Source: Bacillota bacterium (lineage in GTDB: Bacteria > Bacillota > Clostridia > Oscillospirales > Ruminococcaceae). From it: a stretch of DNA of 6,267 nt. Position 1 is the stretch's first letter, and every line of letters starts with the position of its first letter. The DNA lies in contig JAEWNU010000289.1 of assembly GCA_023456995.1 (NCBI GenBank), positions 1-6,267 of the forward strand. Reading direction: 5' to 3'. A model generated the notes under the pieces. The model had not been told where the DNA came from. It saw nothing but the letters and a program-made list of their open reading frames with translations, and ran no database searches. The position numbers were made by a program, and so were the translations under genes. This document shows positions 4,545-6,267 of the stretch, in pieces.

Positions 4545-6267
4545 ATGGAAAGTGCAGCGATTAAAAGGCCATCAAAGCTGAATATTGCTTTTACCAAGGT
4601 GCTCACCTATTTTTCAAAGCCACAGAACCTTGTACTGCTGCTTCTTGGCATCATACTTTCAGTGACGACCATTGCGCCCATTATCTCAATATTGGTAGAC
4701 ACGGTCAGGGTGCATCCAGGCTCGGTCGATTCAGTCGCAACGGGGCTGACAAGCGGTTACACCTTTTTTAACTGGAAAGATCTTTTTACCGGCGCTTTGA
4801 GAAAAGCAAACCTTTGGAATCCGCTCAAAAACACCGTTCTGCTTTCGTTTTTTTCTTGTCTTGGCGCTATTCTTTATGGCGGTGTTTTTGCTTATCTTGT
4901 CACAAGAACAAACCTGAAATTTAAAAAATATCTCAGCTCAATTTTCATTTTCCCTTATATTATGCCACAGTGGACACTGGCAGTCGTATGGCAGAATGTT
5001 TTTAACAGCAATGAGATAACGGGTGCATCAAACGGATTGCTCGTTACCCTTTTAAATATCAAAATGCCTCTTTGGTGGTGCAAGGGACTTTTCCCCTGCG
5101 TAGTGGTGCTCTCAATGCACTATGCCGCCTTTGCATATATCCTCATCGGCGGCATATTTCGCAATATGGACGCCAATCTTGAGGAAGCGGCAACAATTTT
5201 AAATACGCCCAAGCTTAAAACCTTCTTCCGTATTACGCTTCCGATGGTGACACCGGCCATTATGTCAACCATTCTACTGGTCTTTGGCAGCGCGATGGGC
5301 AGTTACCCCGTGCCGCATTATCTGGGACTGACGACGCTTTCGACTAAATATGTGGGCATGAATGTCAATCGTATTGGAGAAGCGAGCATTCTAGCCGTCA
5401 TTATGATGATGTTCGGTGTAGCAATTCTTCTCGTCAACCAGATGAGCACCAGCGGACGCAAAAGCTATACCACTGTCACCGGCAAGTCGGGGCAAAGCAG
5501 TCAAATCGACCTTGGCCGGATTGGCAAATATGCAATTGCGATTCTTTTCGTGATTCTAACTGTCATGACCAGCATCTTCCCCATTATATCGTTTGCGACC
5601 GAAACCTTTTTACCCAACCCAGGCGACTATAGCTTTTTAACGACGGGAGATTTGGCCAACCTGACCACCAAATGGTGGCTAACCTCTGAAAATGTCACCG
5701 AGAACGGAATGTACGGCCAGTATGGCATTTTGTATAACGCCACAATCAAGAACGCCTTTAAGGGAACGCTGATTGTCGCGGCTTGTTGCGCATTGATAGC
5801 GGGTACCATCGGTATGTTAGTCGGCTACAGCGTCAGCAAAAATCGCCGCAGCAAATGGGCGGGCTATGTTAACAGCGTCGCATTTTTGCCCTATTTACTG
5901 CCTTCACTGGCGGTGGGTGTCTCCTTCTTCATTTTTGGTTCCAGCCTTGGCATTTATAACACTTATCTGCTGTTGATTTTAGCGGGCGTGGTGAAATATA
6001 TTCCGTTTGCCAGCCGTAGCTCGCTAAACTCGATGCTGCAACTCAGTGGAGAAATTGAAGAAGCAGCCATCATTCAGGATATTCCGTGGTATAAGCGCAT
6101 GACCAAAATCATTATTCCCATTCAGAAGGCATCCATTATCAGCGGCTACATGTTGCCGTTCATGACCTCACTGCGTGAGCTGACACTTTTTATGTTGCTT
6201 TGTTCACAGAATAAGATTTTGACTACGCTGCTCGATTATTTTGACGAGATGGGACTTTACGCCTTTT
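4545..6267 (+). CDS. Fused double-domain ABC importer permease (3' end cut by window edge)
   Basis: Membrane channel subunit that moves the ligand from the binding protein across the cytoplasmic membrane. My translation from the ATG at 4545-4547 is open for 574 residues to the window end. An AAAGGAG site (4533-4539) lies 5 nt upstream. It contains two BPD_transp_1-type halves in one chain, as in FbpB. Half one has hydrophobic segments at about 29-51, 96-118, 131-150, 184-205, 236-256 and 281-298. Half two has them at about 329-352, 404-428, 441-464, 472-488 and 529-553. Each half has an EAA loop for ATPase contact: EEAATILNTPKLKTFFRITL from 213 and EEAAIIQDIPWYKRMTKIII from 505. In both loops the usually conserved glycine is replaced, by Asn220 and Asp512. 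Judged from the second EAA loop, only about 15-25 residues should be missing. The ATPase gene should lie just downstream. Substrate unknown. Confidence 0.92.
   Translation, partial: MESAAIKRPSKLNIAFTKVLTYFSKPQNLVLLLLGIILSVTTIAPIISILVDTVRVHPGSVDSVATGLTSGYTFFNWKDLFTGALRKANLWNPLKNTVLLSFFSCLGAILYGGVFAYLVTRTNLKFKKYLSSIFIFPYIMPQWTLAVVWQNVFNSNEITGASNGLLVTLLNIKMPLWWCKGLFPCVVVLSMHYAAFAYILIGGIFRNMDANLEEAATILNTPKLKTFFRITLPMVTPAIMSTILLVFGSAMGSYPVPHYLGLTTLSTKYVGMNVNRIGEASILAVIMMMFGVAILLVNQMSTSGRKSYTTVTGKSGQSSQIDLGRIGKYAIAILFVILTVMTSIFPIISFATETFLPNPGDYSFLTTGDLANLTTKWWLTSENVTENGMYGQYGILYNATIKNAFKGTLIVAACCALIAGTIGMLVGYSVSKNRRSKWAGYVNSVAFLPYLLPSLAVGVSFFIFGSSLGIYNTYLLLILAGVVKYIPFASRSSLNSMLQLSGEIEEAAIIQDIPWYKRMTKIIIPIQKASIISGYMLPFMTSLRELTLFMLLCSQNKILTTLLDYFDEMGLYAF

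Overview
The window looks like a chromosomal segment from a low-to-mid GC Gram-positive anaerobe, probably a clostridial Firmicute of the Oscillospirales/Ruminococcaceae kind. This is inferred from strong AAGGAGG-type ribosome binding sites, a near-consensus sigma-A promoter, a TTG start, U-tract terminators, a lipoprotein-anchored binding protein with an Ala/Ser/Pro-rich linker, and a stand-alone clostridial-style amidase domain. No taxonomic marker gene is present, so the placement is tentative. There are five protein genes; two run off the ends of the window. I see no rRNA, tRNA, CRISPR array, transposase, phage or toxin gene.

Layout. Positions 1-943 (minus strand) hold the first 314 residues of a class 3-type aldehyde dehydrogenase with its catalytic Asn, Glu and Cys in place. 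A gap of about 100 bp separates it from a divergent plus-strand gene (1046-1633) for a 195-residue cysteine amidase/peptidase-like protein (Amidase_6 type) without a signal peptide. A terminator hairpin at 1661-1714 runs directly into a near-consensus promoter (TTGACT-18-TATAAT). That promoter drives a BmrU/YegS/DgkB-type lipid kinase, which most likely starts at a TTG codon at 1762 and ends at 2739, followed by a strong terminator.

The 325-bp AT-rich gap 2740-3064 is the least explained part of the window. It carries a perfect 13-bp inverted repeat with arms about 127 bp apart, the right arm lying 18 nt before the ribosome binding site of the next gene, and a smaller AT palindrome.

Positions 3065 to the end form an ABC import operon: a 463-residue lipoprotein solute-binding protein, a strong hairpin in the intercistronic gap, and a fused permease with two BPD_transp_1-type halves, truncated by the window edge. 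The ATPase is expected downstream, outside the window. The binding protein would capture a ligand at the outer face of the membrane and deliver it to the permease; the fused FbpB-like layout suggests the iron/polyamine/thiamine-type importer group, but the substrate cannot be read from the sequence.

I found no convincing new multi-gene system. The items most worth a second look are the long-spaced inverted repeat ahead of the ABC operon, the hairpin between binding protein and permease, and the unusual EAA loops of the permease.
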